Origin: JBMYRH01 sp049602155
Lineage (GTDB): Bacteria > Myxococcota_A > UBA9042 > PHBI01 > JBMYRH01
DNA length: 64,000 nucleotides
Assembly: GCA_049602155.1 (NCBI GenBank)
Contig: JBMYRH010000007.1
Location: 186,001-250,000 of the forward strand
Direction: 5' to 3'
Shown here: positions 25,705 through 34,096 of the stretch, piece by piece
How positions within the stretch are numbered: the stretch's first letter is position 1
Layout: each line of letters opens with the position of its first letter
Notes under the pieces: model-generated
Databases searched by the model: none
The model's input: only the letters and a program-made list of their open reading frames with translations
What the model was told of the DNA's origin: nothing
Made by a program: the position numbers and the translations under genes

Positions 25705-26268
25705 GTGACGCGACATCTTCTCATCACCGGTCTCTCACTGTTCACGCTCAGCTGTGCACTACTCGACCCTAATTCCGCCCTCGCCGAGGAGGGTGAACAT
25801 GCGCTGAGCGCAGGGATCGGCGTGTTGATGACGAGCCACACCCCTGAGGTGGGGCCGTCCCAGCGATTCGCCCCCGTGGTTGAGATCGCTTACCGCTATG
25901 CAGTGGATGACTTCTGGGAGCTTGGCGGCCACGTCGGAGTCGGGATCGACGTCGGTGGTGACGTCACTGAGTCCTCGATCGGGTTCGTGTTCTTTGAGTC
26001 GCGCTACGTGATCGACGCGCTCACTTGGGTACCTTACCTGTGCTTCGGGCTTGGGGCGCTCCTCCGTGAGGATGGCCCACGGGTGTGGTCAGGTGAGGCC
26101 GGCCCCACCTTGGACCTAACTGGGCACGCTGGTCTCGGTGTCGAGTGGCGACCCGCACGCAGTTGGAGCCTCGGTGTGGTCGCGAAGTATCACCTCGCGC
26201 TGACGGATATGACGGGGACGACGGGTCCAATTCACGTCGGCTTCTCGGCCAGTTGGTACTTGGACTGA
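25705..26268 (+). CDS. Small outer-membrane beta-barrel protein
   Basis: 187 residues from the GTG at 25705. This start opens directly into a signal sequence (TRHLLITGLSLFTLSCALL); an in-frame ATG at 25630 would place 25 polar residues before it. The mature part alternates Gly/aromatic strands, for example GVGIDVGGDVTESSIGFVFF, LTGHAGLGVEWRPARSWSLG and a terminal HVGFSASWYLD, as expected for an eight-stranded OmpW/OmpA-type barrel. No transport or enzyme motif can be read. The signal contains a Cys (LSC), so a lipoprotein reading is possible but the +2 to +4 context is poor. It is divergent from yfgM-bamB and on the same strand as the PilZ gene 69 nt downstream. Confidence 0.7.
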   Translation: MTRHLLITGLSLFTLSCALLDPNSALAEEGEHALSAGIGVLMTSHTPEVGPSQRFAPVVEIAYRYAVDDFWELGGHVGVGIDVGGDVTESSIGFVFFESRYVIDALTWVPYLCFGLGALLREDGPRVWSGEAGPTLDLTGHAGLGVEWRPARSWSLGVVAKYHLALTDMTGTTGPIHVGFSASWYLD

Positions 26269-26299
26269 TCGGATATCGCGCAAGATTTGTAGGTCGAGG

Positions 26300-26305
26300 T
26301 ATAGT
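26300..26305 (+). promoter_or_regulatory. Possible -10 element (TATAGT) before pilZ
   Basis: A second GGTATAGTG lies 33 nt before the chosen PilZ start, the same nonamer as at 25608-25616. No -35 match is visible. If used, transcription would begin near 26312, downstream of the previous stop. Confidence 0.3.
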
Positions 26306-26337
26306 GTCACTCGGACAGGATGCGAAGTGAGGATTTG

Positions 26338-27042
26338 ATGGCCAACCAGCCCGATGAACAGATTCCAGCGACGCTCAAATTCGAGAGCGGCAAGTCAACC
26401 AGCGGTGTCATCGTCAACCTCACAGGGCGTGGCTTCGTCTTGGTGTGCGACTCCTTGCGGAACGCCGACAGCGTCCTCGGCGCTCAAGTGACGATAGAGG
26501 CATCAGGGCCGAGCATCGATGGAGAGCAAGGCGCCCCTGGTCACATCCAGGGGGTCCGTAAAGAGGACTCCGGACATCATCGCGTGTCCGTGTGGCTTGA
26601 TAACGGTGATGACCTTGATCGCATGGTTGAGGCCGGTGTCGGCGCCAGCTTCAATCGTCGTGGTGCCTACCGAGTGGCGCCCGCGAGCAACTCTGCTGTG
26701 AGGGTCGCCCTCTCTTCCGTGGACGGCAGCTTCACGCACAAAGACTCCGTGAGCGACCTCAGCGCCAGCGGGGTCGGTGTGATCGTCGATGAGGCCACAG
26801 CGAAAGCCATCGAGAGCGCCTTCGAGTTGAAACTTGCGATCTCGCTGCCTGGTCCCGGCGAGGCGCTTCACTTCGTCTCGCATGTGCGTCGAGTGATCCC
26901 CAAGGGTCATGGTCACTTGGTCGGCCTCGACTTCGACCCCACGAACACGCCGAACTTCGACGAGCGCATCGATGACGTGATCACCTACATCATGCGCCGC
27001 CAGCGCGAGATTTTGCGTGAGCAAAAGAATGCAGAAGGCTAA
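26338..27042 (+). CDS. PilZ-domain protein (probable c-di-GMP receptor)
   Basis: 234 residues from the ATG at 26338, which has GAGG five nt upstream; the ATG at 26320 has no ribosome site. Residues about 1-95 form an N-terminal beta-rich domain of PilZN/YcgR-N type (KSTSGVIVNLTGRGFVLVCD). The C-terminal PilZ domain carries the arginine motif NRRGAYRV and the DLSASGVG motif (the D/NxSxxG signature), followed by HFVSHVRRV and HLVGLDFDPT. The cyclic di-GMP-binding residues are therefore present. It is cytosolic and possibly affects motility or surface behaviour. It converges on motB with only 18 nt between stops. A link to MotAB, as for YcgR, is suggested by position but the genes are on opposite strands. 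Confidence 0.87.
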   Translation: MANQPDEQIPATLKFESGKSTSGVIVNLTGRGFVLVCDSLRNADSVLGAQVTIEASGPSIDGEQGAPGHIQGVRKEDSGHHRVSVWLDNGDDLDRMVEAGVGASFNRRGAYRVAPASNSAVRVALSSVDGSFTHKDSVSDLSASGVGVIVDEATAKAIESAFELKLAISLPGPGEALHFVSHVRRVIPKGHGHLVGLDFDPTNTPNFDERIDDVITYIMRRQREILREQKNAEG

Positions 27043-27060
27043 GCGCCGCGCGCCCCAGCC

Positions 27061-27936
27061 TTAGCGCGTCTTGCGACGGCGCTTCTTGCGCTTCTCTTTT
27101 CCGCCGCCCGCCTCGCCCTTCTTGCGAAGCCGAACTGCGTCGTTAAGCATCGGTCGTACGACCACGTCGACGCGTCGATTTCTTGCCATCCCCTCAGGGG
27201 AATCGTTTGGGGCGAGGGGCCGATACTCACCGTAACCCGCGGCGACGAGATAGCCGGGATCGATGTCGTGGTTCTTCTCAAGGATCGCCACGACGGAGTT
27301 CGCGCGACCAGTCGAGAGCTCTCGGTTAGAGCGGAAGCGCAGGTTGCTAATGGGGCGATTGTCGGTGTGGCCTTGAGCCAAGATCTCGATCCCCTCAAAG
27401 GACTCGAGTCGTTCACCGATGATCTGAAAGGCCGGCAACGCATCCTTCCGGATCTCAGCCTTCGCGCTGTCGAAGAACCCGGCTTCGCTCAAGCGGATAA
27501 TGACCTCATCACCGTTCGCCGAGACCTCAATACGGTCCGAAAGCTCCGGGTTCTCTTCGAGCTTGAGGAGGTGCCCCGACATGACCCCCATTGATGCAGA
27601 CTGAGACTTTTTACCGATGTACTCAGGTGCGTTGGAGAGCACCGAAGACTGCGGGAAGGTGTTGGCTGCCGGCTGGCCGACACCGCTCGACGAGGAGTTC
27701 TCCACGTAGTCGTGGAACCCACGAAAATGACCACCAGCCGGACGAAGGGGATCATAGCTCGAGGCGCCCATGGACTGCTTAATGGACTCTTCAAAGGCCA
27801 ACGCCTTGGACTTGTCCACCTGGGAGACCGCGTAGAGCGCTGTAAACGTCGCAAAGAGCAACGTCACAAAGTCTGCGTAGGACACCAACCAACGCTCAAG
27901 GTTGATGTGTTCCTCGTGCTTATGCTTACGACCCAT
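27061..27936 (-). CDS. motB: MotB-like stator protein with OmpA peptidoglycan-binding domain
   Basis: 291 residues. The single membrane segment (about 17-37) contains SYADFVTLLFATF; Asp22 corresponds to the proton-binding Asp of MotB. A linker of about 80 residues precedes an OmpA/MotB peptidoglycan-binding domain (about 130-265) with AEIRKDALPAFQIIGERL, ILAQGHTDNRPI, RELSTGRANSV and EGMARNRRVDVVV. The C-terminal 20 residues are very basic (Lys/Arg), which is unusual. With MotA it should form a proton-driven stator unit. It lies 19 nt downstream of motA. Because no flagellar gene is visible, it may power flagella encoded elsewhere or another machine such as gliding motility. Confidence 0.9.
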   Translation of the reverse strand: MGRKHKHEEHINLERWLVSYADFVTLLFATFTALYAVSQVDKSKALAFEESIKQSMGASSYDPLRPAGGHFRGFHDYVENSSSSGVGQPAANTFPQSSVLSNAPEYIGKKSQSASMGVMSGHLLKLEENPELSDRIEVSANGDEVIIRLSEAGFFDSAKAEIRKDALPAFQIIGERLESFEGIEILAQGHTDNRPISNLRFRSNRELSTGRANSVVAILEKNHDIDPGYLVAAGYGEYRPLAPNDSPEGMARNRRVDVVVRPMLNDAVRLRKKGEAGGGKEKRKKRRRKTR

Positions 27937-27955
27937 GGGCGCTCAGCCTACCGCA

Positions 27956-28756
27956 CTAGCCGTTCGCCGCAAGATCGCGAACAGCTTCGTTAGCCCCACC
28001 ACCACCGCCATGACCGTCATGCAGGTAGCACTTGAGCTTTCGCTCGGTGAGCAAGGGGTTCTCGCCGGCGGCGATGCTGCACACCCCTTCGCAGACGAGC
28101 TCCATCACTTGGACACGCGCATGGGTTCGGTCTTTGAGCTTCATGCCCATCGGCATGAAGAAGAGGTTGGCGAACCCCACGCCGTACACCGTCGCGACGA
28201 AGGCCACGGCGATACCCGAGCCAAGCTTCGCCGGGTCACTGAGGTTTCCCATCACGTGAATGAGACCAAGGACGGCGCCGATAATCCCAATGGTCGGAGC
28301 GTAGCCTCCCATGGCTTCCCAACACTTCCCCGAGATGTTTCCTTCGTGCTCCACAACGCCAATCTCAAGCTCAAGCGTGTGGCGAACCTGGTCGACGGGG
28401 ATACCATCAGCGGCCATCTCTAGGGCCCGCTTCATGAAATCATCGTCGACAGTCGCAAGCTCTCGCTCAAGGGCGAGCATGCCTTCACGACGGGCCTTCG
28501 TGCTCAGGGAGATGATCTTGTCGATGATCGACTGAAGCGGCGGGTCGGTATAGATGAAGACGCTTTTGGCCGCCTTCATCGCGGCCATGAACTGAGGCAT
28601 GGTGTACTGCATCATGCCGGCACCAAACGTGCCGCCCACCACGATGAGGAACGCGGTCGGCGAAGAAATCTGGGCCAAGTGGAGGCCCTCAAGGATGGCG
28701 CCACCTACGACCGCGAGGAGACCCAAGATGGTCCCGGCTACCGAGCTTTTATCCAA
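27956..28756 (-). CDS. motA: MotA-like stator protein
   Basis: 266 residues from a TTG at 28756 that follows GGAGGCGACGT and yields the usual MotA start (DKSSVAGTILGLLAVVGGAI); a GTG at 28777 would add seven mostly basic residues. Four membrane segments are visible (about 5-25, 35-50, 145-165, 175-195) with the large cytosolic loop between the second and third. Near the third and fourth segments are PTIGIIGAVLGLIHVM and GIAVAFVATVYGVGFANLFF, containing the conserved proline. The loop charges known to touch the rotor are partly present (KARREGMLALERE). It is followed by motB after 19 nt. ExbB/TolQ homologues have three segments and no motB-type partner. Confidence 0.92.
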   Translation of the reverse strand: MDKSSVAGTILGLLAVVGGAILEGLHLAQISSPTAFLIVVGGTFGAGMMQYTMPQFMAAMKAAKSVFIYTDPPLQSIIDKIISLSTKARREGMLALERELATVDDDFMKRALEMAADGIPVDQVRHTLELEIGVVEHEGNISGKCWEAMGGYAPTIGIIGAVLGLIHVMGNLSDPAKLGSGIAVAFVATVYGVGFANLFFMPMGMKLKDRTHARVQVMELVCEGVCSIAAGENPLLTERKLKCYLHDGHGGGGGANEAVRDLAANG

Positions 28757-29044
28757 ACGTCGCCTCCGAGCCACCACAGTCGTGGCCCTCTACTCACTAC
28801 GAGCATTTGCCGAACATACTTTAGCCGGAACCGCTGCGCCAGTATCTGACCGTCTACTCCGACCGTGAAACCCTACCCAAAATTCACGAGTTCATCAGGG
28901 ATTCAGAAGGCTTTCGAGAAACTGAGTCGCGATGCTGTTTGAACAATAAAGGTGGGATCCTTTGTGTCCCGATGCGCGCAACTATCCTCTCCGCAAGACC
29001 TCTTGAGGATCAAACGCGGCCCTTGAACAGTCGATTGAGCGTCC

Positions 29045-32000
29045 CTAGGGGGTGTTCGCGGCGCCGGGGCTGGGCGACGTGAGCGTTACGAAGTCCTCAG
29101 CGTTGTCGTCCGTATCGAGCCCGTCGGTATGGCGGCCGATGCTCTGACCAGGCGCACCAGACTCCGGCGTCGGGCTCCCCTCCCCTGCGGCAAACTCTGT
29201 GGGACCAAACGCGCCGTAAGCCACGGCGTCTACGAGGACGCCACCGTAGCGGAGCTGGATGCTGTCCGGGCCGTTTTGATAGTCGACCTTGTGTGTCATC
29301 ATGTCAGCCGCAGCGCTAATCGCGCCCGAGGCTTCGGTGTGAGCGACTACAAAGTAGCCGTCCGGGCCGATCATGCCGGTCAAGTAGATCTCCTTGTACT
29401 CGCTGCCGTTCGAGCCGTTCACACCGCTCAAGGTCATCCCATCAAGGATCGTGTTCGGTGCGCCCCACAGCTCGACGAAGACGTCGTGGTCGGTCCCCTC
29501 AGCGTCGTAGAGCACCTCGTTGATCACCACCTCAGGGATCGCGCCACCTCCGACGGGGACACAGACCTGATCGTAGTTCCAATCGATCACCAGCTCACAC
29601 GAGGCGCCTGCAGGACACGAAGAGCTCGTACAGTCCTCCGTGCAGAAGCTCGCGCCGCTCAGCAGGTCGACCGCGCACAGCCCAGAGAGGCAATCGCCTG
29701 CTCCAAATGGGCAGGCCTCACCGAGCGCATTGGTCCCCTGCCCTTGGTTGTGATTGTCCGAGCAGTTCATGCCACCGGGAGAGGCGAAGTCGTTCAACGC
29801 ACCCTGAGACTTGCGACAGGTCGACGTGACCCAGTTCGCCTGAACATCACCACCGGTCAGCGTCATCTTCTCGACGGACTTAGCGTTCCCGGGGTTGAAC
29901 GGGAACGAGAAGGTCGACGCCACCGTCAGCCCGTCCGCCTCATAGAGCGTGACGGTGTCGCTGGTCGTGAGGCCGTTACCGAGGGTCGATGTGCCGACCG
30001 TGAGGCGGACGGTCCCTGCGGGGAAGTAGTACGTGTTGGTCGTGTAATCAGGGTCCAAAATGACAGCGAACTCGCCAGGCCCGATGACGGTGCCCCCGCC
30101 ATTCCAAGCGATGACCGTGTCGGTGGCGTCGCCGTCACTCAGCTTCCACCCAGCGACGTCGATGCCGACAGGGCCTGCATTAAAGAGCTCCACGAACTCA
30201 CCGCGAGCCTCGACCTTCGCGTTGGCCATCACCTCAGAGATGACGATGCTCGCCGTCGAGATCGTCGCCTCAGAGCCGCCCACTACCGCGACACAATTGG
30301 GTGCACCCGGCGTCGCATTGCAGGACGACGCCGCCCAGTTCTGGTGCACGTCGCCGACGAGAAGATCGATCTTCTCCGCGCTGACACCGTTGCCTGGGTT
30401 GAAGGGGAAGAAGTAGGTGTCAATGGCGGCGGCCCCCTTGGGAGCGCGCAGCTTGATCGGGTCGTTGGTCGACAGGCCGGTTCCAATCGACGTATCAGGG
30501 GTGGTCAGGAGCACCACGTCACCGGCGACGCCGTAGGTCCCAGCATACTCGGCGTCTAGGATCAGCGCATAGCCGCCCGGCTCGACGACCGTCGTCCCAC
30601 CATCGAAGCTGACCAGGGGCTCTTCTTTGTCCCCGTCGCTGATGCGGAACGCTGCCAAGTCGACGGGCTCGCTCCCGTAGTTTAGGAGTTCAATGAACTC
30701 ATCTGTGTCCTCGTTAAGCGGGTTCGCCATCACCTCCATGATGGAGATGGTGGCCCCAGATACAGGCGCCGTACCGTCGAGGGTCGCGCAGTTCCATGTG
30801 CCCGGTGACGACCCGCTGAGGCAGCTCGACGCCACGTAGTTGGATGAAATATCGCCGATCCCGGCGTCGACCTTCTCCGTGCTGATGCCGTTGCCGGGAT
30901 CGAGGGTGTGGGTGTAGGTGTCGATGACGATCTGACTCCCAGCCTGCAGGATGCTGATGGGATCCTTGACCGACAGCCCGTTACCGAGGGTCCCTGAGGT
31001 GGCGGCGGTCAGCAAGATGACGTCCGCCGGGATGTCGTAGGCCCCGTCGTAGTCAGGATCCAAGATCACAGCGAACTCGAGCGAGCCCAAAACCGTCGCG
31101 CCCCCATCCCAACCGGCGAGGACGTCCGTGCTGTCCCCATCGCTGAGGATGAGGCCAGCCAACTCGATTGGCTCGGTGCCAAAGTTGAAGAGTTCGATGA
31201 ACTCACCCTGAGTCTCCGAGAGCGGGTTCGCCATCACCTCGTTGATCGCGAGCAGCACCTCTGTCGAGAGGTTCGGGGGCAGCTCCGCGCAATTCGAGGC
31301 ACCAGGTGAGTTCCCACAGGGCGAAGCGACCCAGTTTCCGAGGCTGTCTCCGTCTTCAATAGAGTCCATCTCCACCGAGACCCCGAGGCCTGGATCGAAG
31401 GGGAAAGAGAAGCTGCTCACCGGCAACGCTCCCGCGGAATCAAAGAGGGCCACAGTGTCGTTGGTCGACAGCCCGCTGCCGAGGTTTGCCGAGTTGTCCA
31501 CGGTCAGCAAGACAGCCTCTGACGGGATGCTGTAGATGCCCTCATAATCCGGGTCCAAGATGACGGCGTAGCCGCCAGCCTCGATGACCGTCGCGCCACC
31601 CTCGTACCCGATGAGCACGTCTGTCGCGTCACCGTCATCAAGCACAAGGCCTGCCGCGTCTACGGCCTCAGCGCCGAAGTTGTAAAGCTCGACGAACTCG
31701 TTACTCCACCCATTGAGGCCGTGCGCCAACACCTCGGTGATCACCAAGGTGATCGCGGGGGGCGCAGCAGGGTACTCAAAGGGGCCCAGGTCGGGGCCGG
31801 CGCCGAGGGGGCGTTGCAAACCACGCAGGTCGTGATCCGCGAGACCATCTGCCGACGTCAGGGTGACGCCCGCGTCGATGGCCGGCGAGTCGAACATGAG
31901 GGTGTAGTCCCCCTCTGCAGCGGCGCTGAAGCGGGGGTCCTTGTGGACGTGTCCCACACCCGCCTGCGCGCTTCCACCGAAGTTGATCACGTTGCCCCAG

Positions 32001-32782
32001 ACGAGGTTGTGCTGACCCTCGAACGGGAAGCTGCAAGTCACGCCGTTGTTGTTGGACGTGATGATGTTGTTCGCGAGCTCAAAGCCCTCCCACAACGACC
32101 AGATGCCAGAGCCATCCTGCAACGCGAACCCGTTCGCGAAGAAGAGGTTGTGGGCGATCAAGATCGTAGAGAAGCCGCCCTCTGTAGCGAGCTGAAGCCC
32201 GTCTTGACCATTGAACGCGAAGACAGAGTTCCAAACTTGAAGCTCAATATCGATGCCCACACGGACGCCGGCCGAGCTGTTGTTCTTGAACGTGCAGCCG
32301 TCGATGACCACCGCCGCCAGCCCTTCCGTGGAGAAGCTGGGGACGAGCAAACCGTTGGTGGTGTTCCGCACCGTGACCCCCTTGAGGGTCAGCGTCGCGC
32401 CATCCACCGTGATGCCCGTCACGTCGCCGTCCGCCAGTGCGCCATCGATAACCAAATCGGAGACCTCGACCGCGCCCGTCCCGCTGACCTCCATCGTGCC
32501 GTAGAGGACCGTCTCAAGGCCGACCCCGCGAAGCGAGACGCCATCCTTAAGGACCAAGTCCTCTTCGTAGCTCCCTGCGGCGATCTGGACCACATCCCCC
32601 GAGCCGGCGGCGTCAATAGCCGCCTGAATCGTGGCGTGATCCTCTGGGACGCTCGACTCCAGCGCATGCGTCGTGCGCGCAACCTCGTCATGGCCCATCG
32701 GGTGAGCCGAGTCGGCGCAGCCTGTCGCGAGCACGGTCAAGGCCGCGATTGCCATCGAGAAATAAGGTGTCATTCGGTTCAT
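29045..32782 (-). CDS. Beta-helix lipoprotein with five lamin-tail domains
   Basis: 1,245 residues from the ATG at 32782 (GAGG six nt upstream; the ATG at 32785 is equally possible). The lipoprotein signal ends VLATGC (Cys22). Residues about 45-310 are a right-handed beta-helix of the DUF1565/NosD kind: DHATIQAAIDAAGSGDVVQI, then repeated strands such as LKGVTVRNTTNGLLVPSFS and LANNIITSNNNGVTC. Five lamin-tail-like domains follow (EVLAHGLNG, EVMANPLSETQGEF, EVMANPLNEDTDEF, EVMANAKVEARGEF, EVLYDAEGTDHDVF); a short Cys-rich insert separates the fourth and fifth. Several repeats are closely similar, pointing to recent internal duplication. It should be exported and surface-attached. It is 42 nt downstream of another LTD lipoprotein gene and probably in the same operon. 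Confidence 0.88.
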   Translation of the reverse strand: MNRMTPYFSMAIAALTVLATGCADSAHPMGHDEVARTTHALESSVPEDHATIQAAIDAAGSGDVVQIAAGSYEEDLVLKDGVSLRGVGLETVLYGTMEVSGTGAVEVSDLVIDGALADGDVTGITVDGATLTLKGVTVRNTTNGLLVPSFSTEGLAAVVIDGCTFKNNSSAGVRVGIDIELQVWNSVFAFNGQDGLQLATEGGFSTILIAHNLFFANGFALQDGSGIWSLWEGFELANNIITSNNNGVTCSFPFEGQHNLVWGNVINFGGSAQAGVGHVHKDPRFSAAAEGDYTLMFDSPAIDAGVTLTSADGLADHDLRGLQRPLGAGPDLGPFEYPAAPPAITLVITEVLAHGLNGWSNEFVELYNFGAEAVDAAGLVLDDGDATDVLIGYEGGATVIEAGGYAVILDPDYEGIYSIPSEAVLLTVDNSANLGSGLSTNDTVALFDSAGALPVSSFSFPFDPGLGVSVEMDSIEDGDSLGNWVASPCGNSPGASNCAELPPNLSTEVLLAINEVMANPLSETQGEFIELFNFGTEPIELAGLILSDGDSTDVLAGWDGGATVLGSLEFAVILDPDYDGAYDIPADVILLTAATSGTLGNGLSVKDPISILQAGSQIVIDTYTHTLDPGNGISTEKVDAGIGDISSNYVASSCLSGSSPGTWNCATLDGTAPVSGATISIMEVMANPLNEDTDEFIELLNYGSEPVDLAAFRISDGDKEEPLVSFDGGTTVVEPGGYALILDAEYAGTYGVAGDVVLLTTPDTSIGTGLSTNDPIKLRAPKGAAAIDTYFFPFNPGNGVSAEKIDLLVGDVHQNWAASSCNATPGAPNCVAVVGGSEATISTASIVISEVMANAKVEARGEFVELFNAGPVGIDVAGWKLSDGDATDTVIAWNGGGTVIGPGEFAVILDPDYTTNTYYFPAGTVRLTVGTSTLGNGLTTSDTVTLYEADGLTVASTFSFPFNPGNAKSVEKMTLTGGDVQANWVTSTCRKSQGALNDFASPGGMNCSDNHNQGQGTNALGEACPFGAGDCLSGLCAVDLLSGASFCTEDCTSSSCPAGASCELVIDWNYDQVCVPVGGGAIPEVVINEVLYDAEGTDHDVFVELWGAPNTILDGMTLSGVNGSNGSEYKEIYLTGMIGPDGYFVVAHTEASGAISAAADMMTHKVDYQNGPDSIQLRYGGVLVDAVAYGAFGPTEFAAGEGSPTPESGAPGQSIGRHTDGLDTDDNAEDFVTLTSPSPGAANTP

Positions 32783-32824
32783 CATGTCCCTCATATGAGT
32801 GCCGTATCCGACGGCATACATCGA

Positions 32825-33943
32825 TTAAAAGGAGGTGCCGTCGAGCTTGGTGCCGGGGGAGAAGAGCGCATCTGGGGAGCCCGCGGCCCATGTGTGCCCC
32901 ATCCAGTCGCCGGTGACGTCCGGCTTCCGCGCGACCGACTCATCAGTGACGGCCTCCAGGACTGCCCCAGGTCCGTATGCAAACGTCGCGACGTGCAGAT
33001 CATCGCCATCCAGCACAGTCAGAGTGTCACCGTCATTATTCAGGGCCAGCCCCAGCGGGATGCCTGGATCACTAGCGTTCGCGACTTGGAACTGGGCGCG
33101 CTCAAGGTCATCTGGTGCAGTGCCACCGCCGAAGACCACCATCGCCGCGCCGGCAGGAACCACTGTCCCCTCCGCGAAAACGTGCCGAGCCACAAAGGGC
33201 ATGTCCGTCTCGAAGAGCTGGAAGCCGCTGATATCGAGGTCGCCCTCCCCTGCGTTGACCAACTCGACGAACTCATCGCCCATGGCGTCGGGGGTGTCTC
33301 CGTCGCCGTTGGGATCGCCGTCTACTGCGCCGTCAGTCAACACCTCGTTGATGATGAGGACACCGAACGCGGAGCTCGTCGCCACACCACAGAGGCCGTC
33401 TGCACCGCCTGCAGTGACGCAAGGCTCTCCCTCCGCGCACCCGTCAAGTTCACAGCAGAAAACAGGCTTGGTCCCCAGGACACAAGTGCCGTCAATGCAA
33501 TCGGCACCTTGCTGGGCGCAGTCGCAAGGGACGCTGCACTCGTCGCTCGTCACGTCGCCTGCGCCGCCTGTGTCCTCTGGGCCAGAGACATCGGTCTCTG
33601 AGCCCGCGTCTGAGTTCGCCGTCGTGTCCTCGGTGGTCACAGCGTCATCGCTCGTCGAGGCATCGTCACCGGGAACCGTGTCTGCCTCAGGGCTGGCCAC
33701 GTCCGGTGTGCTGATGTCCTCCATGGGTCCAGCATCCTCACTGGAAGCACTGTCTGCAGAGGTCGCCACATCATCACCGACAGCGGCGTCTGACCGCAGC
33801 GCGATGTCCTCTTCTGTCGCCGTGTCACTCTCGACTTGTGTGGCCGCGTCTTCCGAGGACGTGTCCCCGGCATCAGAGTCTCCACACGCAGCGAGCAACA
33901 GCACGGCGAGTAACGCGATCAAGGTGGGGTGTGTTAGCGACAT
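32825..33943 (-). CDS. Lipoprotein with Asp-rich linker and one lamin-tail domain
   Basis: 372 residues from the ATG at 33943, with GGGAG eight nt upstream and a signal ending LLLAAC (Cys20); the frame is open 30 codons further upstream without a signal. Residues 21-145 are an Asp/Ser/Thr/Ala/Glu-rich stretch typical of spacers that lift domains away from the membrane. Residues about 146-200 are Cys-rich (SVPCDCAQQGADCIDGTC). The remainder is a lamin-tail-like domain starting VLIINEVLTDGAVDGDPNGD, with GDEFVELVNAG and HVFAEGTVVPAGAAMVVFGG. It probably occupies the outer surface. It is the first gene of a two-gene LTD operon and is divergent from the hydrolase at 34097 across 153 nt. Confidence 0.83.
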   Translation of the reverse strand: MSLTHPTLIALLAVLLLAACGDSDAGDTSSEDAATQVESDTATEEDIALRSDAAVGDDVATSADSASSEDAGPMEDISTPDVASPEADTVPGDDASTSDDAVTTEDTTANSDAGSETDVSGPEDTGGAGDVTSDECSVPCDCAQQGADCIDGTCVLGTKPVFCCELDGCAEGEPCVTAGGADGLCGVATSSAFGVLIINEVLTDGAVDGDPNGDGDTPDAMGDEFVELVNAGEGDLDISGFQLFETDMPFVARHVFAEGTVVPAGAAMVVFGGGTAPDDLERAQFQVANASDPGIPLGLALNNDGDTLTVLDGDDLHVATFAYGPGAVLEAVTDESVARKPDVTGDWMGHTWAAGSPDALFSPGTKLDGTSF

Positions 33944-34096
33944 GAGGGGTCTCCCAGGTTCGGACCCAAACCCCGTGACAAGCAGGTGTTTGGGAGGGCT
34001 GGGGCACCTAGCACGCGGCTCCGAGACGATCAAGGAATCGACCGGCTGGCCTGGGTGTGCGTTGTCTCCAACTCACCCGAGTGCTAGAGCCAGTTC

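Noticed and set aside
28957..28974. GGGA...TCCC hairpin in the gap between motA and the beta-helix lipoprotein gene
   Set aside because: Only a 4-bp stem with a long loop; expected by chance.
31721..33601. 626-codon plus-strand open frame opposite the LTD genes
   Set aside because: It runs across two clear minus-strand lipoprotein genes and their intergenic gap, is His/Arg/Asp-rich without motifs, and reflects high GC.
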